A stretch of 64,000 nt of DNA from JAODBJ01 sp963782465 (GCA_963782465.1 CAWAJR010000002.1:124001-188000); one strand, 5' to 3'; positions 17,060-25,858 are shown, counted from the stretch's first letter. The notes: generated by a model from the letters alone, not told the origin. Program-made: numbers and translations.

Positions 17060-17865
17060 ATGGGGTTCCCGCTCCAGGTCGTCGACGCGTTCACGACGGA
17101 ACCCTTTCGCGGCAACCCGGCCGCCGTCGTGCACCTCGACGACCGCGCGGCCGAGGTCGACGACGGGTGGATGCAGGCCCTCGCCGCGGAGATGAAGCAT
17201 TCGGAGACCGCGTTCGTGCGCCCGCGCGACGACGGCGGGTTCGACCTTCGATGGTTCACGCCCGAGGTCGAGGTCGACCTCTGCGGCCACGCGACGCTCG
17301 CATCGGCCCACGCGCTCTGGGACTGGGGCGTGCTCGCCCCGTCCGCCGCGGCGCGCTTCCATACGCGCAGCGGTGTGCTCAGCGCGTCCCGCAGCGACGG
17401 CATGATCGAGATGGACTTCCCGGCGACGCCGACGCAACCGGCCGACGCACCGCGCGGGCTCCTCGCCGCACTCCGCATCTCCCCGGCCGACGTACGCGAC
17501 ATCCGGCGCAGTGATTTCCATGTCCTCGTCGAGGTCGGCGACGCGTCGATCGTGCGCGGCGCGGCCGTCGACTTTGTCGCGCTCAAAGCCGTCGACGCGC
17601 GGTCGGTGATCGTGACCGCCGCCGGCGACGACTTCGACATCGTCTCGCGGATGTTCGCGCCCAACGTCGGCATCGACGAAGACCCGGTCACCGGCGCCGC
17701 CCACTGCGTCCTCGCGCCCTACTGGGCCGAACGCCTCGGGCCGAGTTGCACGCCTACCAGGCGTCGCCGCGGGGCGGCGAGGTGCACACCCGCCTCGCCG
17801 GTGACCGCGTCGTGCTCGCCGGCCGCGCCGTCACCATCCTCCGTGCGTCGATAGCTATCGCATAG
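17060..17865 (+). CDS. PhzF-family isomerase/epimerase (frameshifted near the 3' end)
   Basis: A PhzF/YddE-fold protein of about 268 residues once the break is repaired. QVVDAFTTEPFRGNPAAVV is the N-terminal block, HSETAFV carries the catalytic Glu, and DLCGHATLASAHAL and EDPVTGAAHC complete the two symmetric halves. As written the frame changes near base 17740 (CTCGGGCCGAG). The homologous end (AELHAYQASPRGGEVHTRLA) is read one base back and stops at a TAG inside a hairpin at 17863-17865. One missing base in the G/C run explains it. Substrates of such enzymes are mostly unknown. It follows the carboxylase gene by 22 bases. Confidence 0.78.
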
Positions 17866-17881
17866 CGATAGCTATCGACGC
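17845..17881. terminator. Long symmetric hairpin shared by two convergent stop codons
   Basis: A perfect 16-base stem (GCGTCGATAGCTATCG and its reverse complement) around the 5-base loop CATAG. The inner 12 bases, CGATAGCTATCG, are themselves palindromic, so the dodecamer appears twice. The repaired phzF stop (TAG, 17863-17865) lies in the loop, while the opposing epimerase stop lies in the right arm (17872-17874). Bidirectional termination or mRNA 3'-end protection is the likely job; no T tract follows. Confidence 0.6.
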
Positions 17882-18819
17882 CTGTGCCGGTGCCAGGCGA
17901 GTTGGTGGGCGAGGCCGGCCTCGAGCGACGTCGTCGGCTCCCAGCCGAGCACCTTGCGGGCACGGCTCGTCGCGCCGCCGTTGCGGCGGGCGTCGCCGGG
18001 TTGCGGGGGGCGCGCTTCGATCGCGACGGTCACGCCGGCGAGGCGCTCGATCGTGGCGATGAGGTCGTTGAGCGTGATCTCGCCGCCGCCCGCCAGGTTG
18101 AGGTACGTACCGGGCGGGGCGCCGGCATCGGCCGCGGCGAGGTTGCCGGCCACGATGTCGGCGACGTAGGTGAACTCGCGCACCTGGTTCCCGTCGCCGT
18201 ACCGCGGGAACGTCGCCCCGGTGAGCGCGGCTTCGCACAATCGGTGGATCGACATGTCGGGCCGTTGCCGCGGTCCGAACACGGTGAAGTAACGCAGCGA
18301 CACCACCGGGAGGCCCCAGTTCTCCGCGTAGAGGCCGCAGAGATGCTCGGCCGCGAGCTTCGTGACACCGTACGGGCTGAATGGCCGGGGCAGGTCGGTT
18401 TCGGTCGTCGGGTACCGCGGCTGGTTGCCGTAGATCGACGAGCTCGACGCGTACACGACGCGACACCCGTTACCGCGCCGCTGCACCGCGTCGAGCAGCC
18501 GCTGCGTCGCGAGCACGTTGTGCCCGACGTAGTCGGCGAACCCGTCCGCCCACGAGAGGCGCACGCCGGCTTGCGCGGCCTGATGGAACACGACGTCGAT
18601 ACCGTCGAGCAACGCGTCGATGTCGGCGGTACGCAGATCGGCCTCGACGAACTGTGCGTTCGCGGCCGCCAGCTGCGCGGCGAGGTTCGCGCGCTTCGCG
18701 CCTTCGTCGTAGTAGGGGACGAAACAGTCGACGCCCACAACCTGGTCGCCGCGCGCGAGCAAGGCCTCCGCGAGGTGGCTGCCGACGAACCCGGCCGCGC
18801 CGGTGACGAGTGCCCGCAC
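17872..18819 (-). CDS. NAD-dependent epimerase/dehydratase (UDP-glucose/UDP-glucuronate 4-epimerase-like)
   Basis: A 315-residue extended SDR. VTGAAGFVGSHLAEALL binds NAD, VYASSSSIYGNQ has the catalytic Ser/Thr region and SPYGVTKLAAEHL the YxxxK pair. The VDCFVPYYDEGAKRANLA segment is like UDP-glucuronate 4-epimerases and related NDP-sugar epimerases. The GTG start puts the Rossmann motif at the N-terminus. It is not next to other sugar genes: a dehydrogenase-type flavoprotein precedes it and phzF faces it across a hairpin. It may supply one of the polysaccharide loci; the exact nucleotide sugar is not determinable. Confidence 0.86.
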   Translation of the reverse strand: MRALVTGAAGFVGSHLAEALLARGDQVVGVDCFVPYYDEGAKRANLAAQLAAANAQFVEADLRTADIDALLDGIDVVFHQAAQAGVRLSWADGFADYVGHNVLATQRLLDAVQRRGNGCRVVYASSSSIYGNQPRYPTTETDLPRPFSPYGVTKLAAEHLCGLYAENWGLPVVSLRYFTVFGPRQRPDMSIHRLCEAALTGATFPRYGDGNQVREFTYVADIVAGNLAAADAGAPPGTYLNLAGGGEITLNDLIATIERLAGVTVAIEARPPQPGDARRNGGATSRARKVLGWEPTTSLEAGLAHQLAWHRHRRR

Positions 18820-18834
18820 GAAACCGTCGATCGT

Positions 18835-20193
18835 CTAGTAGGCGGCTTCGGCGAGCGATTCCGCGAGCGTGGGATGCACGAGCAGCGAGTCGACGATGTC
18901 GGCGACCTTCAACCCGTTCGTCACCGCGACCGCGATCACACTGATGAGCTCGGCCGCGGTCTGGCCGACGATCGACCCGCCGAGCACCACGCCCGTTGCC
19001 GGGTCGGAGAGGATCTTCACGAACCCGCGCGGGTCGCCGTTGATCAACGACTTCGGGTTGGCGCTGAACGGGACCTTCGTGACCCGCAGCTTGCGACCCG
19101 CCGCGAACGCTTCGGCCTCCGCCATCCCCACGTCGGCGATCTCGGGAACGGTGAAGATCGCCGACGCGGCTTTGTCGTAGTCGAGGTGGCGGTGGGCGCG
19201 GGCGGTGAGGCCCATCACATGCTCGGCGATCTTCCGGCCCTGCATCGACGCGACCGACGACAGCGGTAAGCGCCCGGACACGTCGCCGGCGGAGTAGATG
19301 TGCGGGATGTTCGTCTGGCAGTGGCGGTTCCCGGGGATGTAGCCCGCCTCGGTGACCTCGACACCCGCGGCCTCGCAGCCGAGGGCCTCGGAATTCGGGA
19401 TCGAACCGATGCAGAGCAAGACGTGCGAACCTTCGGCGCGCCGGCCGTCGTCGCACGACACCGACACCTTGTCGCCGTCGCGCGTCGCTCCCATCGCGCG
19501 AGCACCTTTCAGCAGCTTCACGCCGCGCGACAGGAACTCGTCTTCCAGCACCGCCGCGACTTCCGCATCTTTGTAGGGCAACACCTGTTGGCGCGAGACG
19601 ACGAGCGTCACCTGCGCGTCGAGCGCGCTGAACATGTGCGTGAACTCCACACCGGTGACGCCCGACCCGATGACGACCAGGTGATCGGGGATCTCGGGTG
19701 GCGGGTAGGCCTGGCGGGTGGTGAGCACCCGCTCCCCGTCGACAGCGGCCCAGTCGGGGATGCGCGGACGGGAACCCGTCGAGAGGAGGACGGCGTCGGC
19801 TTCGAAGGTCTCGCTGCCGTCTTCGGTGTCGGCCACGACGGTGTAAGGACCGACGAGGCGGCCCGTGCCGCGCACCAAGCGGACGTTCTGCGATTCGAGG
19901 AGCTCGGTGGTGCCGTCGCGCAACTGTTTCTCGATCTTCGAGACGCGCTCGCGCAGCGCGACGACATCGAGGCGGCCCGACGCTTCGAGGCCCATCGTGG
20001 AGGCGCGCGCCAACTCGGCGAGCTCGCCACCGGTCGCGATCATGGCCTTCGACGGGATGCAGTCCCACAGGTGCGCGGCGCCGCCGATCACGTCGCGCTC
20101 GATCATGGTGACTTCGGCACCGATCGACGCGGCGACCGTCGCCGCGGTGTTCCCGGCCGGGCCACCACCGATGATCACGAAACGCACGGGCAC
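18835..20193 (-). CDS. lpdA: FAD-dependent NAD(P)H dehydrogenase of the LpdA type (one redox Cys missing)
   Basis: A 452-residue pyridine nucleotide-disulphide oxidoreductase fold: FAD motif IIGGGPAGNTAA, NAD(P) motif VIGSGVTGVEF, second FAD motif IYSAGDVSG, and a C-terminal dimer domain. The expected CxxxxC pair is incomplete: the stretch GGAAHLWDCIPSKA has Ala40 where the first Cys should be, keeping only Cys45. The same loss is known in mycobacterial LpdA (Rv3303c type), an NAD(P)H-quinone reductase rather than a lipoamide dehydrogenase, and I assign that group. HPTLAE is kept near the C-terminus. The start is GTG; a second GTG two codons in is equally possible. Confidence 0.86.
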   Translation of the reverse strand: MPVRFVIIGGGPAGNTAATVAASIGAEVTMIERDVIGGAAHLWDCIPSKAMIATGGELAELARASTMGLEASGRLDVVALRERVSKIEKQLRDGTTELLESQNVRLVRGTGRLVGPYTVVADTEDGSETFEADAVLLSTGSRPRIPDWAAVDGERVLTTRQAYPPPEIPDHLVVIGSGVTGVEFTHMFSALDAQVTLVVSRQQVLPYKDAEVAAVLEDEFLSRGVKLLKGARAMGATRDGDKVSVSCDDGRRAEGSHVLLCIGSIPNSEALGCEAAGVEVTEAGYIPGNRHCQTNIPHIYSAGDVSGRLPLSSVASMQGRKIAEHVMGLTARAHRHLDYDKAASAIFTVPEIADVGMAEAEAFAAGRKLRVTKVPFSANPKSLINGDPRGFVKILSDPATGVVLGGSIVGQTAAELISVIAVAVTNGLKVADIVDSLLVHPTLAESLAEAAY

Positions 20194-20315
20194 GTCACCA
20201 GGCTACGCAAGCACGGGTGACCGCCCGTGCCGCGGCGAACGGGAGCGGGCGAAGCCGCGCCGGGACCGGCCGGAAGTCCCCCGGGCCGGCGCGGGTGTCG
20301 TTACCCTGCCGCCCG

Positions 20316-21281
20316 ATGCCGGAACTGCGAGAAGACCCGCTCACGGGCGCGCTCGTGATCCTCGCGCCCGGGCGCGCTGCTCGCCCCGACACCCACCGCG
20401 ACGCCGCCCGTACGACCATCGGCGACCGGTCACGCGGCGAGCTCGATACCCCGGTCGAGGGTTGCCCGTTCTGCGCCGGGCACGAGCACATGACACCTCC
20501 CGAGGTCTCGCGCACCGGCGCCGGCGCGCCCGAAACGCCCGGCTGGCACGTCCGGGTCGTCCCGAACCTCTACCCGATCGTCGGCGACGGTGTGCCCGGC
20601 GCGCACGAAGTGATCGTGCTGTCGCCGTCGCATCGCCGCACCTTCGGCTTCCTCTCCGACGAGGCTGCAACCGAAGCTTTGACGGTGCTGCGCGATCGGA
20701 GCGCGTTCCACCTTGCGAACGGCCTCGTGCACGCGCAACCGTTCATCAATTCGGGTCGGGCCGCGGGCGCGTCGATCGAACATCCGCACGCGCAACTGGT
20801 CGCGCTCGGGTTCGTACCGCCCGCCGTCGCGACAGCAACCGGGCGCTTCGGCGAAGCCGGCACCGATCTCGTCGCCCGCGCCATCGGCGACGCGGCCGGC
20901 GGGCCGCGCGCGGTCGTCGCCGGCGACGCGCTCGCGTGGTGCGCCCCGTCGTCGCGCTCGCCGTTCGAGGTGTGCGTTGCGGTGGCGGGCGCGGGGCCTC
21001 GCTTCGACGAGGCAACCGACGCCGAGTTGGCGGCCGTCGCGACCGTCACCCGGCAGGTGCTGCGCGGCGTCGCCGAGGTGCTCGACGATCCGGCGTACAA
21101 CGTCGTGTTCCACACCGCGGCGCCGTCGAGTGGCGGCCAGTACCACTGGTGGGTGCGCATCACGCCCCGCGTCAGCGTCACCGCCGGCTTCGAGGAAGGC
21201 ACGGGCATACTCGTGAACACCGTTGCGCCGGAAACCGCCGCGAGCACGCTGCGCGACGCGATCGGCCGGACCGGCTCATGA
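20316..21281 (+). CDS. galT: Galactose-1-phosphate uridylyltransferase
   Basis: A 321-residue GalT/HIT-superfamily enzyme. RDDPLTG-like ELREDPLTGALVI is the N-terminal UDP-binding strand, CPFCAGHE is a zinc ligand pair, VVPNLYPIV and SIEHPHAQLVAL give the active-site HxH of the uridylyl-His intermediate, and QYHWWVRITPR is the second His-containing block. It exchanges UMP between UDP-glucose and galactose-1-phosphate (or a related sugar phosphate). The ATG chosen begins the conserved block; an upstream in-frame extension of 33 codons looks non-coding. Its stop overlaps the next gene (ATGA). Confidence 0.86.
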   Translation: MPELREDPLTGALVILAPGRAARPDTHRDAARTTIGDRSRGELDTPVEGCPFCAGHEHMTPPEVSRTGAGAPETPGWHVRVVPNLYPIVGDGVPGAHEVIVLSPSHRRTFGFLSDEAATEALTVLRDRSAFHLANGLVHAQPFINSGRAAGASIEHPHAQLVALGFVPPAVATATGRFGEAGTDLVARAIGDAAGGPRAVVAGDALAWCAPSSRSPFEVCVAVAGAGPRFDEATDAELAAVATVTRQVLRGVAEVLDDPAYNVVFHTAAPSSGGQYHWWVRITPRVSVTAGFEEGTGILVNTVAPETAASTLRDAIGRTGS

Positions 21282-21721
21282 AGGTTCGAGTCGGTATCAC
21301 GATCGACGTCTCGCCCCGCGTGCTCTGGGAACGGCTCGAACGCATCGAAGACCACGTGCAGTGGATGGCCGATGCCCGTTCGATCACGTTCCTGACCGCG
21401 CAACGACGCGGGGTCGGGACCGAGTTCGACTGCCTGACGCGGGTCGGCCCGTTCCGCACCACCGATCGCATGGTCGTCACCGAGTGGCAACCGGGCCGCG
21501 TCATGGGCATCGAACACCGCGGGCTGGTCACCGGCCGGGGGCGCTTCACCGTGCGTCGCCGGCGCGGCGGCCGGTCGCGTTTCACCTGGCAGGAACACCT
21601 GCGGTTCCCGGCTTGGCTCGGCGGACCGGTCGGCGCGTTCGCCGCCAAGCCGGTGCTGCGCGCGGTGTGGCGGCGCAACCTTCGCCGCCTGAAACAACTC
21701 GCCGAGACGCCCGGCGCGTAG
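21278..21721 (+). CDS. SRPBCC-fold (START/polyketide cyclase-like) protein
   Basis: A 147-residue single-domain protein. MKVRVGITIDVSPRVLWERL is the standard first strand and helix of SRPBCC proteins, followed by HVQWMADARSITFL, a central GxGTEFDC strand and a long basic C-terminal helix (WRRNLRRLKQLAE). These proteins form a hydrophobic ligand pocket; the ligand is unknown. It overlaps galT by 4 bases and is followed 12 bases later by an F420-type oxidoreductase, so the three are probably co-transcribed. Confidence 0.82.
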   Translation: MKVRVGITIDVSPRVLWERLERIEDHVQWMADARSITFLTAQRRGVGTEFDCLTRVGPFRTTDRMVVTEWQPGRVMGIEHRGLVTGRGRFTVRRRRGGRSRFTWQEHLRFPAWLGGPVGAFAAKPVLRAVWRRNLRRLKQLAETPGA

Positions 21722-21733
21722 CGTGCGATCGCG

Positions 21734-22717
21734 ATGACGACGAACACGATCCCCTACGCCATGAGCATCGCCGGCCTCCAGACGCTCGGCGCCCCGCTGT
21801 CGGTCGACGTTGCCCGCGAAGCCGACGCGCTGGGGTACCAATCCGTGTGGGCCGCCGAAGCCAACGCCGCCGAGGCGTTCTCACTGCTCGGCGCGATCAG
21901 TACCGCGGCACCGGGCCTCGGCCTCGGCACCGGCGTGATCGCGTTGCAGTTGCGCACACCGCCACTCGCGGCCATGGCCGCGGCAACGTTGCAGCAGCTG
22001 GCACCCGATCGTGACGTGTTCCTCGGGATCGGCATCTCGTCGCCGGCGGTCGCCGGTCAATGGCACGGTGCCGGGTACAGCGACCGGCCGATCGCGCAGG
22101 TGCGTGAGTACGTTGCGCTCGTCCGGGAATGCCTGAGCGGGGAGACCGTCACCTTCGCGGGCGACTTCTACAACGTCTCCCGGTTCCGGCTCGGGCTGCG
22201 CCTCGGCGAACGGAAACCGAAGATCGTCGTTGCCGCGCTGAACGAGCAGATGCTGCGGCTGGCCGGCGGGATCGGCGACGGTGTCCTGCTGAACTACCTT
22301 CCTGCGTCGGTCGTGCCGTGGTGCGTCGAGCAGGTGCGCAAAGGCGGCGACGCCCGCATCTACGCGTTCGTGCACGCGGGCGTCACCGACCGCGATCGCT
22401 ACGCCGACCTCGCCCGGAAAGACCTTCTGAACTACGCAGTGGTCGACGCCTACGCGAACCAGTTCACGCGCGCCGGGTACGGCGACGACGTCGCTTCGTT
22501 CCGCGAACGCTGGAAGGCGCGCGACCGCGACGGCGCGCTCGGCGCGATCGGCGACCGGTGGGTCGACGAAGTGCAGATCATGGGCGACGCCGCCCACGTG
22601 CGAACGTCGGTGCAGGCCTACGCGGACGCCGGCGTCGACGTACCCATCCTCTTCGCGCTCCCCTGGGGTGAAGACCGCCGCGCGACGGTCAGCGCCACCC
22701 TGCAAGCCCTCGCCTGA
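21734..22717 (+). CDS. LLM-class (luciferase-like) F420-dependent oxidoreductase
   Basis: A 327-residue TIM-barrel protein of the bacterial luciferase superfamily. Landmarks are AREADALGYQSVWAAE, LGTGVIALQLRTPPLAAMAA, DRDVFLGIGISSP and the C-terminal QAYADAGVDVPILFALPW. Close relatives in actinobacteria use F420 instead of FMN, and the presence of F420 synthesis genes at the left end of the window agrees with that. The substrate cannot be inferred. It ends next to one of the 46-bp palindromes. Confidence 0.86.
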   Translation: MTTNTIPYAMSIAGLQTLGAPLSVDVAREADALGYQSVWAAEANAAEAFSLLGAISTAAPGLGLGTGVIALQLRTPPLAAMAAATLQQLAPDRDVFLGIGISSPAVAGQWHGAGYSDRPIAQVREYVALVRECLSGETVTFAGDFYNVSRFRLGLRLGERKPKIVVAALNEQMLRLAGGIGDGVLLNYLPASVVPWCVEQVRKGGDARIYAFVHAGVTDRDRYADLARKDLLNYAVVDAYANQFTRAGYGDDVASFRERWKARDRDGALGAIGDRWVDEVQIMGDAAHVRTSVQAYADAGVDVPILFALPWGEDRRATVSATLQALA

Positions 22718-22723
22718 CCGCCG

Positions 22724-22769
22724 GGTCGTGACGGTTGTGCACCCTTACGGGCGTATAACCCTCACAACC
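22724..22769. repeat. 46-bp palindromic intergenic element, copy A
   Basis: An imperfect 46-base palindrome starting GGTCGTGACGGTTG and ending CCCTCACAACC, with an ACCC-TTAC-GGG core. It sits just after the F420-type oxidoreductase stop and covers the stop codon of the facing small gene. It has the same length and edges as three other copies in the window. This is the most diverged copy. Confidence 0.75.
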
Positions 22770-23065
22770 CCGGCAGGGGTTCGACGAGATCGACGCGGAG
22801 CACCTGGGTCTGGTCGACGACCCGATCGCGTTCGGCACTCATCGCGACCCGACGATCGTCGACCATGTAGGCGTTGAACGCGTCCTCCGAGGGGAACTCG
22901 ATGAACTGCACCTCGAGCGGCTCACCGGCCTTTCCTGAACCGCGCGCGTTGCAGCAGGCGCGCTCCGTGGTGAGGCAACAGTTGCAGCACTTGGTCTTCG
23001 TACACAACGAGCGCGTCGTCGTGGCCGTCGCGCGCCCACAGCAACACGCACAACGTCACCGTCAT
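22762..23065 (-). CDS. Small dimeric alpha/beta-barrel-like protein (DUF1330-like, frameshifted)
   Basis: About 101 residues in two frames. The N-terminal half begins MTVTLCVLLWARDGHDDALV and reads to FRKG. The C-terminal half, EPLEVQFIEFPSEDAFNAYM then VLRVDLVEPLPGL, is read in another frame. Together they resemble the DUF1330/ABM type of small barrel proteins. The switch is near 22930 at GGCC and fits one extra or two missing bases. The start is 2 bases beyond the stop of the enoyl-CoA hydratase gene, so the two probably share a transcript. Function unknown. Confidence 0.55.
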
Positions 23066-23066
23066 C

Positions 23067-23846
23067 TCATCGTCCGGTGAACTTGGCCTTGCCGGGACCG
23101 TGCTCGAGGAACGACGCGATACCGATCTTCGCGTCCTCGGTCGCGAACACGTCGACGAACGCGCCGGCTTCGATGTCGAGACCCTCGTCGAGCGATCCGT
23201 CGAGCCCACGATCGATGACCTGCTTGGCGAGCCCGATCGCGGCCAGCGGGCCGCGCGCGAAACGGGCCGCCCAGCGGTGCGCGGCATCGAGCACTTCATG
23301 GTCGGGAACAACATTGTCGACGAGGCCGATCGAAAGCGCCTCCGGCGCGTGCACCTGGCGGCCGCTCCACACGATGTCTTTCGCTCGAGCCGGTCCGATG
23401 AGCCGAGGAAGGCGCTGGGTGCCACCGGCACCGGGAATGATCCCGAGCAGGATCTCGGGTTGCCCCATGCGCGCGGTCTCGCCCGCGACCCGCAGGTCGC
23501 ACGCGAGCGCGAGTTCCATCCCGCCGCCCAGCGCGTAACCGCGGATCGCCGCGATCACCGGGCGCGGAATGGAGACCAGGCCGTCGAGCGCCCGCCGGAA
23601 CGTGGCGCTGATCTTTTGCGCATCGTCTCGATCACCGAATTCCTTGATGTCGGCACCGGCCGCGAACGCCTTCTCGCTCCCGGTGACGACGACCGCCTTC
23701 ACCGACGGGTCGGCGGCCAACTCGGCTGCCGCTTCGCCGATCGCATCGAGCATCGCGAGCGACAGCGGGTTCATCGGCGGGCGGTTCAAGGTGACGAGCG
23801 CGACGCCGTCGTCGTTGCGTTCGATGAGGACGGGATCATCGGCCAT
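23067..23846 (-). CDS. Enoyl-CoA hydratase/isomerase family protein
   Basis: A 259-residue crotonase. GYALGGGMELALACDLRV forms the oxyanion hole and carries the first catalytic Glu; MGQPEILLGIIPGAGGTQRL carries the second. Both glutamates of true 2-enoyl-CoA hydratases are therefore present, and fatty-acid or branched-chain acyl-CoA beta-oxidation is likely. FAAGADIKEFGD is the conserved CoA-binding block. I use the ATG giving MADDPVLIER; an upstream start would add nine residues (MTGFVSLSR). Confidence 0.9.
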   Translation of the reverse strand: MADDPVLIERNDDGVALVTLNRPPMNPLSLAMLDAIGEAAAELAADPSVKAVVVTGSEKAFAAGADIKEFGDRDDAQKISATFRRALDGLVSIPRPVIAAIRGYALGGGMELALACDLRVAGETARMGQPEILLGIIPGAGGTQRLPRLIGPARAKDIVWSGRQVHAPEALSIGLVDNVVPDHEVLDAAHRWAARFARGPLAAIGLAKQVIDRGLDGSLDEGLDIEAGAFVDVFATEDAKIGIASFLEHGPGKAKFTGR

Positions 23847-23888
23847 GCGCGAGAGGCTAACGAAGCCGGTCAAGGTCCGGGCAACCGT

Positions 23889-24515
23889 TCAGGGAACGAG
23901 TTGCTCGTACCCGGCGGGGGTGAAACCGGCGGCCAGCACTGCGCGCAACGACGCCGCGTTCCCCGGGTTCACCTGTGCCCACACCGTCTCGCCGGGCGGG
24001 ACGATCGCGAGCGCGGCGGCGGCCAGCGCACGCCCGAGCCCGCGCCCGCGGGCCTGCGGTTCGACCTCGAACGCCATCTCGTAGCGCCCGGCAACACCGC
24101 GGCCGAGCGTCACCAGACCGTCGCGGTCGGGGGTGACGTACACGGCAAGGTCGTCGCGATATCGCGCGGCCCGGTCGACACGCGGGTGCTCGTGGGCATC
24201 GTCGCGTTCGAGCGGCAGCGGGATGGGTCGGGCTGTCGCGACCGCGCAGCAGGCGACGTCACCACTGAGCGCGCGCCGGCCCCTTACACCGGCAATGCGA
24301 TCCGCGACGCGAACCCACGCGTCGAAGTCCCACGCGGGGGCGAGCGCGGCGACGACGTCGCGGTCGACGTCGGTGGCCACGACGAGGTGCGCGGTGAACG
24401 CGAACACGGCCGCGGTGAGCCCCGGCGGGGCCGGGAACACCTCGACGCTCCCGTCGGCATCGGGAGGCGCACCGCGCGCGACGTCGTCGAAGACGGTCGC
24501 GAGCGATGTGCTCAC
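23889..24515 (-). CDS. GNAT-family N-acetyltransferase-like protein
   Basis: A 208-residue protein. The C-terminal half has the GNAT acetyl-CoA motif (PQARGRGLGRALAAAAL) and NPGNAASLRAVLAAGF, the typical last helix and strand. The N-terminal half is unassigned, although TAAVFAFTAHLVVATDVD and the alternating structure suggest a degenerate second GNAT-like fold. The GTG start overlaps the meaB stop (GTGA), so the gene is co-translated with MeaB. Substrate unknown. Confidence 0.78.
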   Translation of the reverse strand: MSTSLATVFDDVARGAPPDADGSVEVFPAPPGLTAAVFAFTAHLVVATDVDRDVVAALAPAWDFDAWVRVADRIAGVRGRRALSGDVACCAVATARPIPLPLERDDAHEHPRVDRAARYRDDLAVYVTPDRDGLVTLGRGVAGRYEMAFEVEPQARGRGLGRALAAAALAIVPPGETVWAQVNPGNAASLRAVLAAGFTPAGYEQLVP

Positions 24516-25456
24516 CCGGCACCCGCAAGGACGGCATCGGCGGCCTCGTACGGATCGAGCCGGTGCGCCGCGACGCCGACGACGAGCGCGTCGAACGCGG
24601 GGCCGTCGCACAATGCCGCGGCGTCCAACAACATGCGTTCGGCGACGATCGCGCGCACTTCGTCGCGGAGCCGCGCGGCCCGGCGGGCTGTGACCTCGCC
24701 GCTGCGTTCGAGGAAGGCTCGGTGGTCGCGAATCGCGTCCCAGAGGTCGTCGACACCCTCGCCCGTCGTCGCGACGGTCCGCACGATCGGCGGTCGCCAT
24801 GCACGCGTACCCGCGAGTTCGAGCATCCCTTCGAGGTCGCGCACCGCGTCGTCGACCCCCGCTCGGTCGGCCTTGTTGACGACGAACAGGTCGGCGATTT
24901 CGAGCAGGCCCGCCTTCGCGGCCTGCACCGCGTCGCCCCAGCCGGGGTTGACCACCACGATCGTCGTGTCGGCCTGGCCGGCCACCTCGACCTCCACCTG
25001 GCCGACGCCGACCGTCTCGACGATGATCCACGGTTTCCCCGCCGCGTCGAGGACCCGCACCGCTTGCGGCGTCGCGACCGCGAGGCCGCCGAGGTGGCCG
25101 CGCGTCGCCATCGAGCGGATGAACACGCCAGGATCCGTCGCGTGGTCCTGCATGCGCACCCGGTCGCCGAGGATCGCGCCGCCGCTGAACGGGCTGGTCG
25201 GGTCGATGGCGAGCACGCCGACCTCCGCGCCGCCGGCCCGCACCCGGCCGACGAGCTTGTCGGTGAGGGTCGACTTCCCGGCGCCGGGCGCGCCCGTGAT
25301 GCCGAGCGACCACGCCCGGCCGGTATGCGGGTGTAGCAGCGCCACCGCGTCGCGCGCGGGCGCGCCGCCGGTTTCCACGACCGAGATCAGCTTCGCGATC
25401 GCGGCGCGGTCACCATCGAGGGCGCGCGCGACGAGCGCGGCCGGATCGGCAGGCAT
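24512..25456 (-). CDS. meaB: Methylmalonyl-CoA mutase-associated GTPase MeaB
   Basis: A 314-residue G3E-type P-loop GTPase. Motifs in order: GAPGAGKST (Walker A), AIDPTSPFSGGAILGDRVRM (split here at Arg), VETVGVGQVEVEVAG (switch II), NKAD (base specificity). MeaB protects and reloads B12 in methylmalonyl-CoA mutase. A mutase large subunit is encoded about 10 kb away in this window, not adjacent. MeaB homologues also serve isobutyryl-CoA and ethylmalonyl-CoA mutases, so the partner is inferred. Confidence 0.92.
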   Translation of the reverse strand: MPADPAALVARALDGDRAAIAKLISVVETGGAPARDAVALLHPHTGRAWSLGITGAPGAGKSTLTDKLVGRVRAGGAEVGVLAIDPTSPFSGGAILGDRVRMQDHATDPGVFIRSMATRGHLGGLAVATPQAVRVLDAAGKPWIIVETVGVGQVEVEVAGQADTTIVVVNPGWGDAVQAAKAGLLEIADLFVVNKADRAGVDDAVRDLEGMLELAGTRAWRPPIVRTVATTGEGVDDLWDAIRDHRAFLERSGEVTARRAARLRDEVRAIVAERMLLDAAALCDGPAFDALVVGVAAHRLDPYEAADAVLAGAG

Positions 25457-25492
25457 CGGGCGTGAAGTTAGCGAGCCGGCGAAGCGCCCGAC

Positions 25493-25750
25493 TCAGTAGG
25501 CGCTCGCGCCCTCGTTGACATCGCGCACTTCGGTGACGCCCGGGACTCGATCCATGATGATGCGTTCGACCCCGGCCTTCAGGGTCATCGTCGAAACCGG
25601 GCACGACCCGCACGCGCCGACGAGCTCGACGGAAACCACACCGTCGTCGTCGATGCCCTGGAAGATGATGTCGCCACCGTCGGACTGCAGGGCCGGCCGG
25701 ATGGCGTCGATCGCCTCGAGGACGCCTTCTTCCATGGCGAGATCAGACAT
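25493..25750 (-). CDS. NifU C-terminal-domain Fe-S scaffold protein (Nfu type)
   Basis: An 85-residue single-domain protein. AIRPALQSDGGDIIFQGIDD and the cysteine pair in GACGSCPVSTMTLK are the Nfu signature; the two Cys hold a Fe-S cluster at a dimer interface for delivery to client proteins. It lacks the extra N-terminal domain of NfuA. It follows no sulphur-mobilising genes here; meaB is 36 bases downstream on the same strand and could share its transcript. Confidence 0.9.
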   Translation of the reverse strand: MSDLAMEEGVLEAIDAIRPALQSDGGDIIFQGIDDDGVVSVELVGACGSCPVSTMTLKAGVERIIMDRVPGVTEVRDVNEGASAY

Positions 25751-25812
25751 TGAGAACCTCCGGCGGGGACAACGCCCCCAGTATGGCCTGTGTTCCCGAC
25801 CCTCCTCCCACC

Positions 25813-25858
25813 GGTTGTGACGGTTACACCCCCGTACGGGCGCATGAACCTCACAACC
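25813..25858. repeat. 46-bp palindromic intergenic element, copy B
   Basis: A 46-base element with arms GGTTGTGACGGTT and AACCTCACAACC around ACCCCCGTACGGG. It is in the nfu-murA intergenic region, 19 bases before a second copy. The 197-base spacer between these genes holds these two elements and nothing else that I can recognise. Confidence 0.82.

Noticed and set aside
22700..22780. A rho-independent terminator after the F420-type oxidoreductase
   Set aside because: The hairpin there is copy A of the 46-bp family and lacks a T tract, so I list it as a repeat and not as a terminator.
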